A stretch of 20,317 nt of DNA from Alphaproteobacteria bacterium (GTDB lineage: Bacteria; Pseudomonadota; Alphaproteobacteria; UBA6615), in the NCBI GenBank assembly GCA_029243445.1, contig JAQWSA010000042.1, positions 1 through 20,317 on the forward strand, read 5' to 3'. Position 1 is the stretch's first letter, and each line of letters opens with the position of its first letter. Made by a program: the position numbers and the translations under genes. The notes beneath the pieces were generated by a model that searched no databases, had not been told where the DNA came from, and worked only from the letters and a program-made list of their open reading frames with translations. Shown piece by piece: positions 8,079 through 15,572 of this stretch.

Positions 8079-9254
8079 ATGAAAATTATAGATATACGCG
8101 AAATAGCGATTCCTCTGAATTCAACCCTGCGAAATGCAGTGTTTGACTTCAGTCAGATGAAAACCTCTGTTGTAGCAGTAATCACGGACGTCATCATAGA
8201 AGGAAATCCTGTAGTAGGTTACGCATTCAATTCCACTGGACGTTATGCATGTGGAGCACAGATGAGAATGCGTTTTATTCCGCGAATACTTAGTGCAGAT
8301 CCTGACAGTCTTATTGATAAGGAAAGAAATAATTTTGACCCGGAAAAAATACTGTCTGTAATGATGCAAGGCGAAAAACCGGGTGGACACTCAGATAGAT
8401 CAGTTGGAATTGGAACCATTGAGGTGGCAATATGGGATGCAATTGCAAAAATAGAGGAAAAACCCACCTTTCGATCAATAGAAGAAAGATATAACCCGGG
8501 CGGCGCAAAACCAAAAATGTTTGTATATGTAGGTGGTGGCTGGTACGCGCCCGGTAAAGGTACCCCAGAACTATTAGAAGAAATGCAAGGTTATTTAGAT
8601 ATGGGCTACACCCAACTCAAAATGAAAGTTGGTGGAGCCAGTATTAGTGAAGACATGAAACGACTGGAAGCAGTGCTAAATCTGGTTGGTAATGATGGAT
8701 GGAACCTGGCCGTTGATGCAAATTGTGGATTAACACGTCAAGGTGCATTTGATTATGCTAAAGCCCTAGAACCCTACAAATTACGCTGGTACGAAGAACC
8801 AACAGACCCACTGGACTTTCAGCTCATGTCTGAAATAGTAGATATATATGATGCTCCATTAGCTACAGGCGAAAATTTGTTTTCGATTCAAGATGTACAA
8901 AACCTAATCCGTTTTGGTGGGTTACGACCTAATCACGATGTACTGCAGATAGATCCACCTCAAAGTTACGGTTTTGGATCAGTTACCCAGACAATCAAAA
9001 TGCTTAATACACACGGATGGACTGCTAACTCAATAATGCCTCATGGAGGCAATCAAATGTCACTGCATATTGCTGCCGGACTAGGAATGTTGTTATGTGA
9101 ATCATATCCAAATACATTTGGTATGTTCTCTGGTTTTGCTGATGATGCTGAGGTTATTGATGGATACCTTACACTGGATGAAACAAAGCCCGGTATTGGG
9201 TTTGAAGGTCAATCAGAACTGTTTAAAATTATGTCTAATCTTTCAAGTGAATAA
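8079..9254 (+). CDS. enolase-superfamily acid-sugar dehydratase, D-tartrate dehydratase-like
   Basis: A 391-residue member of the mandelate racemase/muconate lactonising group, starting at the ATG at 8079; a TTG at 8043 would add 12 residues without family support. Catalytic features: LKMKVGG with Lys181 and Lys183, metal ligands Asp213 (VDAN), Glu239 (WYEEP) and Glu265 (ATGEN), Asp292 in QIDPP, and His322 in MPHGGNQMS. From memory the characterised D-tartrate dehydratase of Bradyrhizobium japonicum uses Lys184, Asp213, Glu239, Glu265 and His322, nearly identical positions, and shares the N-terminal DF..M.TS.VAV.TDV and the GIGFEGQSEL-like ending. The expected chemistry is Mg-dependent removal of water from a 2,3-dihydroxy acid. 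The segment after VDAN and the PPQSYG loop differ from that enzyme, so the substrate may differ. An alpha/beta hydrolase gene follows after 28 bases. Confidence 0.88.
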   Translation: MKIIDIREIAIPLNSTLRNAVFDFSQMKTSVVAVITDVIIEGNPVVGYAFNSTGRYACGAQMRMRFIPRILSADPDSLIDKERNNFDPEKILSVMMQGEKPGGHSDRSVGIGTIEVAIWDAIAKIEEKPTFRSIEERYNPGGAKPKMFVYVGGGWYAPGKGTPELLEEMQGYLDMGYTQLKMKVGGASISEDMKRLEAVLNLVGNDGWNLAVDANCGLTRQGAFDYAKALEPYKLRWYEEPTDPLDFQLMSEIVDIYDAPLATGENLFSIQDVQNLIRFGGLRPNHDVLQIDPPQSYGFGSVTQTIKMLNTHGWTANSIMPHGGNQMSLHIAAGLGMLLCESYPNTFGMFSGFADDAEVIDGYLTLDETKPGIGFEGQSELFKIMSNLSSE

Positions 9255-9282
9255 AATAAATAATAATTAGGAGAGCCCTGCT

Positions 9283-10443
9283 ATGATGTTTGAATATTTT
9301 CCCGATAACTACCCATGGTCAATGGCTGCGATGATGGCTGTAAACGCCGGCGCGGTGATGTCTGAGGTAGACGAGGCTCTTAAACCATTAAAATCAATTG
9401 CAGGAGCTAACGACGATAACGCTAATGATGCATGGCATTCACAATGGATGATGCTAGGTGAACGCAGTGAACGTCTTGCAGATCAAGATGATTCAAATGG
9501 GCGCATGTTAAGTGCAGGAGCAAAATATTTTCGTGCTGCAGTCTACTTCATGACTGCTGAAAGAATGTGTAAGTCAGAGTCACCAGTTCGTATAGAAACC
9601 TACAAACGTATGCTAAATGTTTTTCGCAAAGGCGCCGAACGCCGAGCCAAACAAATTGAGTGGGTTGAGGTTCCCTATAAAGGCACAAGTTTACCAGCAC
9701 TTTTCTATCCAGCTAATAAAGATGCAATTAATGATCAACAGAATCAGCCCTGCATTATACATTTTGATGGTTTAGATGTTATGAAAGAGTTTTTATTTCT
9801 AGCTGGTATAGCCGAAGCTTACGCTTCACGAGGTATTTCTACTTTACTAATTGACCACCCAGGCGTCGGAGAAGCACTCCGCTTGCGTAATCTTAAACTT
9901 TTTCCTGAAACAGAAATTCCCGCTGGAGCAGCCGTTGACTACCTAGAAGGCCGATCGGACGTTAATTCAGATAGAATTGGCATGGCTGGTATTAGTCTTG
10001 GCGGTTACTATGTACATCGAGCAGCTGGTTTTGAGCATCGCTTGAAATGTGCCGTTGCTTGGGGTGCTATAAATGACTATGGCAAGATAACCCAAGGTCG
10101 CCTTGATGGAACAGGCACTAAACTATCAGTTTCCCATTGGGAAGAGCATATGAATTGGGTATTTGGAACGACCTCACCTCAAGAGATTCTAGACGTTACA
10201 CGTCGGATGAACTTAGACGAAGCGGTTAAAAATATCCAATGCCCTCTCTTGGTAATTCATGGAGAAGGCGACAGACAAATCCCACTAGAGATGGCTCAAA
10301 AAACAGTTCGGGAAGCAATAAATAGCCCTAAGGTAGAGCTGAAGGTTTTTGGTTCGGAAGACGGAGGTGTAGAGCATTGTCAGGTAGATCATGGGGCCCT
10401 TGCAGTTGAATATATGACTGATTGGGTTGCAGAAGTTTTATAA
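9283..10443 (+). CDS. alpha/beta hydrolase, FrsA / dihydropseudooxynicotine-hydrolase-like
   Basis: A 386-residue cytoplasmic protein with an N-terminal helical region of about 125 residues, then an alpha/beta-hydrolase core. The nucleophile is Ser238 in GISLGG, the acid is Asp330 in HGEGDRQIP and the base is probably His365 in VEHCQVDHG. The DHPGVGEA stretch (191-198) and the WG that lies 22 residues after the nucleophile match the group containing 2,6-dihydropseudooxynicotine hydrolase, a C-C bond hydrolase of nicotine breakdown, and FrsA-type proteins. Nicotine breakdown itself is not suggested here, since no other gene of that pathway is present. AGGAGA precedes the ATG. It is the second gene of a pair with the TarD-like dehydratase, so it may process the same substrate or a product. 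Ester versus C-C cleavage cannot be decided from sequence. Confidence 0.85.
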   Translation: MMFEYFPDNYPWSMAAMMAVNAGAVMSEVDEALKPLKSIAGANDDNANDAWHSQWMMLGERSERLADQDDSNGRMLSAGAKYFRAAVYFMTAERMCKSESPVRIETYKRMLNVFRKGAERRAKQIEWVEVPYKGTSLPALFYPANKDAINDQQNQPCIIHFDGLDVMKEFLFLAGIAEAYASRGISTLLIDHPGVGEALRLRNLKLFPETEIPAGAAVDYLEGRSDVNSDRIGMAGISLGGYYVHRAAGFEHRLKCAVAWGAINDYGKITQGRLDGTGTKLSVSHWEEHMNWVFGTTSPQEILDVTRRMNLDEAVKNIQCPLLVIHGEGDRQIPLEMAQKTVREAINSPKVELKVFGSEDGGVEHCQVDHGALAVEYMTDWVAEVL

Positions 10444-10510
10444 AAATAAGTTCTTTTTGATAAAATTCATAATATATTTAACTTAAACTACTAAGCAATA
10501 CAGTTGACTC

Positions 10511-10526
10511 AATCAATCGTTTGATT
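10511..10526. promoter_or_regulatory. palindromic operator candidate for the TetR regulator
   Basis: AATCAA-TCGT-TTGATT is a 16-base inverted repeat with six-base perfect arms, 44 bases before the start codon of the TetR-family gene. A TTGACT hexamer (10504-10509) sits just upstream and could be a -35 box, so binding here would block the promoter. TetR regulators commonly bind 14-20 base palindromes beside their own gene. I did not find a second copy before dctP or the dehydratase by eye. Confidence 0.5.
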
Positions 10527-10569
10527 AAAGCTAATAATAAGAAATTTTAATATGGTTATTGGGGTATAA

Positions 10570-11283
10570 GTGACAATAGCGGCTCATGCTATAAAAACAT
10601 CTAACGATACACGCGGTGATTCTACACGAACACGGATACTTGACTCTGCAGAACATCTATTTTCTGAGTGCGGGGTAAATGGAGTATCATTGCGCACAAT
10701 TGTTGCCCATGCCGGTGTTAATACGGCTGCAGTACATTATCATTTTGGCTCTAAGCACGGTTTATTAGAAGCAGTATTTGCACGTCGCATTGTTCCCATA
10801 GCCAAAGAACGCCTGGATCTACTTGCTAAATGCCATAAAGAACCTGCACTACCGCCGTTATTACATCAGATTATTGCTGCCTTTCTGGAACCTGGAATGA
10901 CAGGCCGACACGGGGGAGCTACTTTTGCTCGATTAAGGGCGCGTTTAGCTGCTGATGCATCAGAGGAAACACGATCTCTGTTGGTCCAATATTTTGATGA
11001 TTCTAGTGGACAATTTCTGAAAGCTTTAGCTAAAGCGCTTCCAAACCTTCCATCAACGGATTTATATTGGCGGTTTCATTTTATGCTTGGAACAATGGTT
11101 TATACCATGGCTAATCCGGGAAGAATTCAAGCTTTAACAAAAAACGTATGCGATCCATCCGATATGGACGCGTCATTAGCTTATTTAGTGCCTTTTTTAG
11201 CGCAAGGATTTCTTGCTGACCCTATTCCAAAAGCCCCTATAATGCTTAAAGAATATAAAAAAACTAATAAGCCCAAGCCATAA
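10570..11283 (+). CDS. TetR/AcrR-family transcriptional regulator
   Basis: A 237-residue DNA-binding regulator. The N-terminal domain runs TRTRILDSAEHLF (20-31), then the helix-turn-helix LRTIVAHAGV...AVHYHF (41-59) ending in the classic HYHFGSKHGLL. The C-terminal 150 residues are helical and would bind the ligand and form the dimer; they show no signature I can tie to a known effector. The start codon is a GTG with GGGG about six bases upstream. The gene leads a same-strand series with the cyclase-family gene only 15 bases downstream, so the two are almost certainly co-transcribed, and the TRAP genes follow after 150 bases. A palindrome upstream suggests autorepression. The likely job is control of the cyclase/TRAP module in response to a small molecule. 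Confidence 0.92.
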   Translation: MTIAAHAIKTSNDTRGDSTRTRILDSAEHLFSECGVNGVSLRTIVAHAGVNTAAVHYHFGSKHGLLEAVFARRIVPIAKERLDLLAKCHKEPALPPLLHQIIAAFLEPGMTGRHGGATFARLRARLAADASEETRSLLVQYFDDSSGQFLKALAKALPNLPSTDLYWRFHFMLGTMVYTMANPGRIQALTKNVCDPSDMDASLAYLVPFLAQGFLADPIPKAPIMLKEYKKTNKPKP

Positions 11284-11298
11284 TAAGAAAGGAAAACA

Positions 11299-12282
11299 AT
11301 GGCAAATCCTAACAGTGATATGAGAGTTACACGCGCCTTGTTAAGCGAATATGCCGAAAAATATAAAAACTGGGGTAAGTGGGGACCAGACGATGAGATT
11401 GGAACCCTAAATTATACAAAACCAGACGATATTATTGGAGCCGCACAGTTGGTTAAAAAGGGCAAAACAATGTCTTTAGGCCTTAATTATGATCAATTTG
11501 GACCACAAGGAGCTAAAACACCTTATCCAGCAATGGGTCGATTCAATCCAATTCACATGATGACTCGTACTGGTACTGATGCATATTCTGGGGTTCTTGA
11601 TCATCGGGGAATTCGAGGTGCTGATGATTTAGTTATGATGCCTTTACAGTGTGGTACCCAGTGGGATGGCTTAGGTCATGTTTTTTATGAAGACTATATG
11701 TGGAATGGTTACGATTGCAGAGAAGTCACTACAGCCGGGGCTCAAAAAGCTGGTATTGAAAAAACAAAAGATAAAATGGTTGGCCGGGGTGTATTTCTCG
11801 ATATACCAAGGGTTAAAGGGTTAGATTACTTAGAAGATGGATACCCAATCACCTGTGCAGATCTAGAAGAAGCATGTGAAAAACAAAGCATTGAAGTACG
11901 AGAAGGTGATTATGTCGTTCTAAGGACAGGTATGATGGAACGCTGCCTTAATGACGGTAGTTGGGACGGTTATGCAGGCGGTGATGCCGCAGGATTAGCT
12001 TTTGAAACTCTTGATTGGATTTTCGAGAAGAAAATCGCTGGCTATGCCTCTGATACCTGGGGTAATGAAGTTCGCCCCTGTGAAACAGACGAAAACATAA
12101 ATCAGCCCTGGCATTGGATCGCTATCCCAATAATGGGCCTAACTATGGGAGAAATTTGGTATTTAAAAGATCTAGCTGATGATTGTGAATCGGATAAGGT
12201 TTATGAATTCATGTTTGTCGGACCTGCTTTACCAATTACTGGGGCTGTTGGATCTCCGGTTAACCCTCTGGCAATTAAGTAA
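11299..12282 (+). CDS. cyclase-family (PF04199-type) metal hydrolase, long variant
   Basis: A 327-residue protein of the cyclase family that includes kynurenine formamidase and isatin hydrolase, which hydrolyse amide bonds of cyclic or aromatic compounds. The family motif HxGTHxDxxxH appears here as QCGTQWDGLGH (117-127): Asp123 and His127 remain, while both upstream metal His are Gln117 and Gln121. A C-terminal CETDENINQPWHW and MGLTMGEIW segment (about 260-285) matches the conserved end. The protein is over 100 residues longer than KynB-type members; long forms with CGTQWD are, as I remember, common in environmental bacteria but uncharacterised. AAGGAAAA precedes the ATG. It lies 15 bases after the TetR gene and upstream of a TRAP transporter, so it probably acts on the imported or regulating compound. 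Confidence 0.87.
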   Translation: MANPNSDMRVTRALLSEYAEKYKNWGKWGPDDEIGTLNYTKPDDIIGAAQLVKKGKTMSLGLNYDQFGPQGAKTPYPAMGRFNPIHMMTRTGTDAYSGVLDHRGIRGADDLVMMPLQCGTQWDGLGHVFYEDYMWNGYDCREVTTAGAQKAGIEKTKDKMVGRGVFLDIPRVKGLDYLEDGYPITCADLEEACEKQSIEVREGDYVVLRTGMMERCLNDGSWDGYAGGDAAGLAFETLDWIFEKKIAGYASDTWGNEVRPCETDENINQPWHWIAIPIMGLTMGEIWYLKDLADDCESDKVYEFMFVGPALPITGAVGSPVNPLAIK

Positions 12283-12350
12283 TAATTGTGTGATATACTC
12301 TATTCATCAATGAATTAGATTATAAGATTAATATTTTGAAATAGCCTCAC

Positions 12351-12365
12351 ATGGTCATGTACCAT
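12351..12365. promoter_or_regulatory. small inverted repeat upstream of dctP
   Basis: ATGGT-CATGT-ACCAT, five-base perfect arms with a five-base centre, lies 67 bases before the dctP ATG in the 150-base gap after the cyclase gene. It could be an operator for the transporter genes, but the arms are short and the half-sites do not match the palindrome before the TetR gene. Confidence 0.22.
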
Positions 12366-12432
12366 CCCACGACAAGTGAGTCTTAAACTTAACACTTGGA
12401 TGGATTTATCGTTTACATATAGGGAGGACGAT

Positions 12433-13614
12433 ATGGATAAAAAAACATTTACTGCTTTTGGCATTGCTCTCGGGCTGTCTTTAGCTGCCACAAGTCCGGT
12501 TCTTGCCGGAGATACTGGTTCAAATGCTGCAGAAGCCAAGAAATTGCTTAGTGCTTCGGTTGATTGGTTTAATGGTAAAGGTAATTTTGGGACAAATAAC
12601 GTTTCCTACACAGGCCCAGTAATCACTTTAAAAACCTCAAGCCATCTGCCACCTGTAGCTGGAATAGCAAAATTACAAAGAAAAGGTTTTGACAATCTAG
12701 AACGCATGTCTGGTGGTAAAATTAAGGTTAAAGACACTTGGTCAAAGACTGTACATGGAGTGAAAGAGGGTCGAAAGGCAGCACGTGCTGGCTTAAGTAA
12801 TTATGCCCCTTGTTTTTCTTTGTATATGTCCAAAGACTATAATTTAGTGCATGGATTAGGACTTCCATTCCTATTTAATAATTCTCATGAGGCTGTTGCA
12901 ACAGCGGAACATCTTTATGGTAAATATTTAAAAAAGGAACATGAGCGTTACGGAGTATCAATCGCTCGAGTTGCCCACACAAGTCCTTATCACCTTTGGA
13001 CAAATAAGCCAGTTAGAACACTGGAAGACGTTAAAGGTATGAAAATCCGCGCCGGCGGTGGAATTCATTCACAGATAATTGGGGCTTTAAACGCAACTCA
13101 AGTTTCTATGCCAGGTGCAGATTCGTACACTGCAATGCAAAGAGGAACTCTTGATGGAATACACTTTAGTGATGCCATCGCACTAATTTTTAAAACTCAT
13201 GAAGTAACAAAATACCGCACAACTAATGCATTTAACTTGCTTACAATTGAGTACTGTCTCGATAGTAAATGGCACAAAGCCCTGCCAGAAGATCTGAAAG
13301 TTGTATGGAACAACTGGGCACGCCAGATGGCAATTGCCGAAGGTGCAGGCTTTTATGACCTATATGATAAGATTAATCTAGATAAGATGATCGGAATGGG
13401 TGCAACCGAAAGAATAGATATGAAGCCAGCTGAATTAGATCGATGGAAGGCAGCAGTTGCACCTATCGAAGCTAACTTCATTAAAAATAATAAGAATAAA
13501 AATGCTGGTGCGTTTATAGCTGATGTTAAGAAACTTGCTGCAAAATACGCAGCAATGTCGGCTAATGACGTAATGGCTGAAGCTATTAGTAGTCCTGCTC
13601 AGGGATTATACTAA
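12433..13614 (+). CDS. dctP: TRAP transporter periplasmic substrate-binding protein (DctP family)
   Basis: A 393-residue secreted binding protein for a TRAP (sodium-driven) importer of carboxylic acids. The ATG at 12433 follows GGGAGGA; a longer frame from 12376 is not needed. A signal peptide is clear: MDKKTF, a hydrophobic stretch, then SPVLA with cleavage likely after Ala25. The DctP fold is seen in SGGKIKVKD, the domain around LGLPFLFNNSHEA, and MKIRAGGG, where Arg206 is the conserved residue that normally clamps the substrate carboxylate, followed by YTAMQRGTLDG. About 40 residues lie between the signal peptide and the first strand (VITLKTSSH), more than usual for the family. It is the first of three transporter genes; a strong hairpin separates it from dctQ. 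The ligand is presumably an organic anion and cannot be named. Confidence 0.92.
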   Translation: MDKKTFTAFGIALGLSLAATSPVLAGDTGSNAAEAKKLLSASVDWFNGKGNFGTNNVSYTGPVITLKTSSHLPPVAGIAKLQRKGFDNLERMSGGKIKVKDTWSKTVHGVKEGRKAARAGLSNYAPCFSLYMSKDYNLVHGLGLPFLFNNSHEAVATAEHLYGKYLKKEHERYGVSIARVAHTSPYHLWTNKPVRTLEDVKGMKIRAGGGIHSQIIGALNATQVSMPGADSYTAMQRGTLDGIHFSDAIALIFKTHEVTKYRTTNAFNLLTIEYCLDSKWHKALPEDLKVVWNNWARQMAIAEGAGFYDLYDKINLDKMIGMGATERIDMKPAELDRWKAAVAPIEANFIKNNKNKNAGAFIADVKKLAAKYAAMSANDVMAEAISSPAQGLY

Positions 13615-13656
13615 AACTTCAACCTAAAGCGTATTTTACCTTAAATAAGCCAAGAA

Positions 13657-13689
13657 ATCCGGCCGAGATATAAATTATCTCGGCCGGAT
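13657..13689 (+). promoter_or_regulatory. GC-rich hairpin between dctP and dctQ
   Basis: Arms 13657-13670 and 13676-13689 are perfect 14-base reverse complements (ATCCGGCCGAGATA and TATCTCGGCCGGAT) with a 5-base loop. The stem is far richer in GC than its surroundings. It begins 42 bases after the dctP stop and ends 16 bases before the dctQ start. Only ATTT follows, so it is a partial terminator or, more likely, an mRNA 3'-end stabiliser that keeps dctP message more abundant than dctQM. Such a bias suits binding-protein operons, where much more binding protein than permease is needed. Confidence 0.85.
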
Positions 13690-13705
13690 ATTTGCGGAGT
13701 AGGTT

Positions 13706-14227
13706 ATGATTAAAATTGAAAAATATTTTAGGACCATTGGAGCAACATTAGATTGGATTGGTGGTATAGTTTTACTACCAGCCATGAGCATCGTAGTGCT
13801 GCTCGATGTATTTCTTAGATATGGCTTCAACAGCCCCTTTATTTGGGGAATGGAATTTACAGAATGGGCTTTATTATTAGTTTTTATATTTGCAATACCT
13901 GCATGCACCCAAAACCACGGCCATGTACGTATGGAACTATTGATAGGTAATGTAGGGCCTTATCCACAAAGACTAATGTCTCTTTTCTACTGTTTTTCTG
14001 GACTATTTATATTCTATTTGCTTGCAAAGTATAGCTTAGAAGAATTCATATTTGATTATGAACTGGAAAGAGTCACAGAATACCTGTCACTGCCAGTTTG
14101 GATTCATTCGGGAGGCATGTTCGTCATAAGCGTCCTTTTAATTATCTACTTCGTATTGCGTATCATATCTGTCTTCTTACCGACCGAAGCATTTACGCAT
14201 ATTGAAAACAACACATTTGAGGACTGA
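13706..14227 (+). CDS. dctQ: TRAP transporter small permease subunit (DctQ family)
   Basis: A 173-residue inner-membrane protein with four predicted membrane segments, roughly 20-40, 47-67, 90-108 and 130-157. The DctQ-type sequence LLDVFLRYGFNSPFIWGMEF between the first two segments, with the Arg and Trp typical of the family, and the short cytoplasmic loop QNHGHVRMELL are easily seen. DctQ is the small subunit that packs against the large DctM channel and helps dock the binding protein. GGAG precedes the ATG, just after the intergenic hairpin. Its stop is two bases from the dctM start, so the two permease genes are translationally linked. Length and topology are normal. Confidence 0.9.
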   Translation: MIKIEKYFRTIGATLDWIGGIVLLPAMSIVVLLDVFLRYGFNSPFIWGMEFTEWALLLVFIFAIPACTQNHGHVRMELLIGNVGPYPQRLMSLFYCFSGLFIFYLLAKYSLEEFIFDYELERVTEYLSLPVWIHSGGMFVISVLLIIYFVLRIISVFLPTEAFTHIENNTFED

Positions 14228-14229
14228 TT

Positions 14230-15540
14230 ATGGATCCGAACTTGATTGGCCTATTAGGTTTTGTGGGAATGCTGGGACTTATAGTTCTTGGAGTTCCAAT
14301 CGCATTTGCAATGCTTGTTACTGCTTGTATAGGGTTATTTGCTGTTGGCGGACCAAATCATGCTGAAACTCAAATTGCTATTACCTTTACAGATGTAGGG
14401 GCAAATTTTGTTATGGTTGCTGTTCCACTTTATTTTATGATGGGACAAATTGTACAGAGAACTAATATCGCTTACGATTTATATGAGTGCGTTTATCGAT
14501 GGCTTGGGCGATTACCAGGAGGACTAGCTATATCTTCAGTAGTTGCGTGTGCTGGCTTTGGCGCTGTCTCAGGCGGAAGCGTAACAGCAGTGGCTACGAT
14601 GGCACCAATGTGTATACCGGCAATGCGTAAGTATAAATATGATGATTCTTTAGCAACTGGGTGTATAAGTGCCGCCGGTACATTAGGTATTCTTATTCCG
14701 CCAAGTATTATTCTTATTGGCTACGGTATTCTAACTGAAACATCGATTGGAGCTCTATTTATAGCAGGTATAGTTCCTGGAATACTTATGACCTTAGGTT
14801 ATTCGGTAACCATTGCTATCCGCTGTTATATTAACCCTGAACTTGGACCACTTGGTGAAGAATTTACACTCAAAGAAAAACTAGGCTCACTTTATAAAGT
14901 ACTACCAATTTTTATAACATTTATGGTTGTAATAGGCGGTATTTATGGAGGAATTTTTACACCAACAGAAGCAGCTGGTGTCGGTGTCTTCTGTCTCTTA
15001 GTAATTGCAGCCTTTATGAGGCGATTAGACTGGGAAAACCTAAAGTTAGCATTTCTTAAATCAATGCAAACTTCTGGAATGATATTTGTTATTATCTGTG
15101 GTGGCCATATGATGGGTAAGTTTGTGGTACAGACAGAGTTAACCCAGGGCTTAATCGCGTGGATGGAGGTTCAAGATTTTACTGCTTTCACTATTATGCT
15201 AGGACTTAGTTTACTTTTTATAATGCTCGGTATGGTTTTAGATGTTTGGGGTATGCTAATACTCACTATTCCATTTACTTTTCCTCTTGTTGTAGGGAAC
15301 TTAGGTTACAGCCCAGTTTGGTATGGAGTATACGCAGTTATTATGTCTGAATTAGCGCTTATTACCCCTCCTGTAGGCATAAATGTTTATGTTATGGCTA
15401 AAATGGCACCAGATGTTCCTTTAACTAAGATTTTCAAAGGTGTTGCCCCTTTCTTTATATTCACCCTCATACTAGTAGCTTTAATTACTGTATATCCGGA
15501 TATAGTGATGTGGTTGCCAACTTCAGCAGGCATGTCGTAA
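14230..15540 (+). CDS. dctM: TRAP transporter large permease subunit (DctM family)
   Basis: A 436-residue, highly hydrophobic inner-membrane protein with about 11-12 membrane segments, the transport channel of the TRAP system. The family hallmark GTLGILIPPSI is at 150-160, preceded by GAVSGGSVTAVATM and followed by ILIGYGILTETSIGALFIAG. A second repeat half contains GGIFTPTEAAG and the conserved ITPPVGINVYV near the C-terminus. Transport is driven by a sodium gradient in characterised relatives. The gene begins two bases after dctQ, with TTGAGGA inside the dctQ end as its ribosome site, and a strong terminator follows. A dctPQM set of this order and spacing is complete, with no sign of decay. 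Confidence 0.95.
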   Translation: MDPNLIGLLGFVGMLGLIVLGVPIAFAMLVTACIGLFAVGGPNHAETQIAITFTDVGANFVMVAVPLYFMMGQIVQRTNIAYDLYECVYRWLGRLPGGLAISSVVACAGFGAVSGGSVTAVATMAPMCIPAMRKYKYDDSLATGCISAAGTLGILIPPSIILIGYGILTETSIGALFIAGIVPGILMTLGYSVTIAIRCYINPELGPLGEEFTLKEKLGSLYKVLPIFITFMVVIGGIYGGIFTPTEAAGVGVFCLLVIAAFMRRLDWENLKLAFLKSMQTSGMIFVIICGGHMMGKFVVQTELTQGLIAWMEVQDFTAFTIMLGLSLLFIMLGMVLDVWGMLILTIPFTFPLVVGNLGYSPVWYGVYAVIMSELALITPPVGINVYVMAKMAPDVPLTKIFKGVAPFFIFTLILVALITVYPDIVMWLPTSAGMS

Positions 15541-15572
15541 TAGAGTATAAAGGTATTAAGGGTAAATTTATT

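Noticed and set aside
9283..10443. Nicotine-degradation locus suggested by the hydrolase resemblance
   Set aside because: No pyridine hydroxylase, nicotine oxidase or related gene is present; only the fold and catalytic layout are shared.
12302..12315. ATTCAT-CA-ATGAAT palindrome just after the cyclase stop
   Set aside because: Short arms of AT-rich sequence with no T-run and no similarity to the TetR-gene palindrome; chance is a sufficient explanation.
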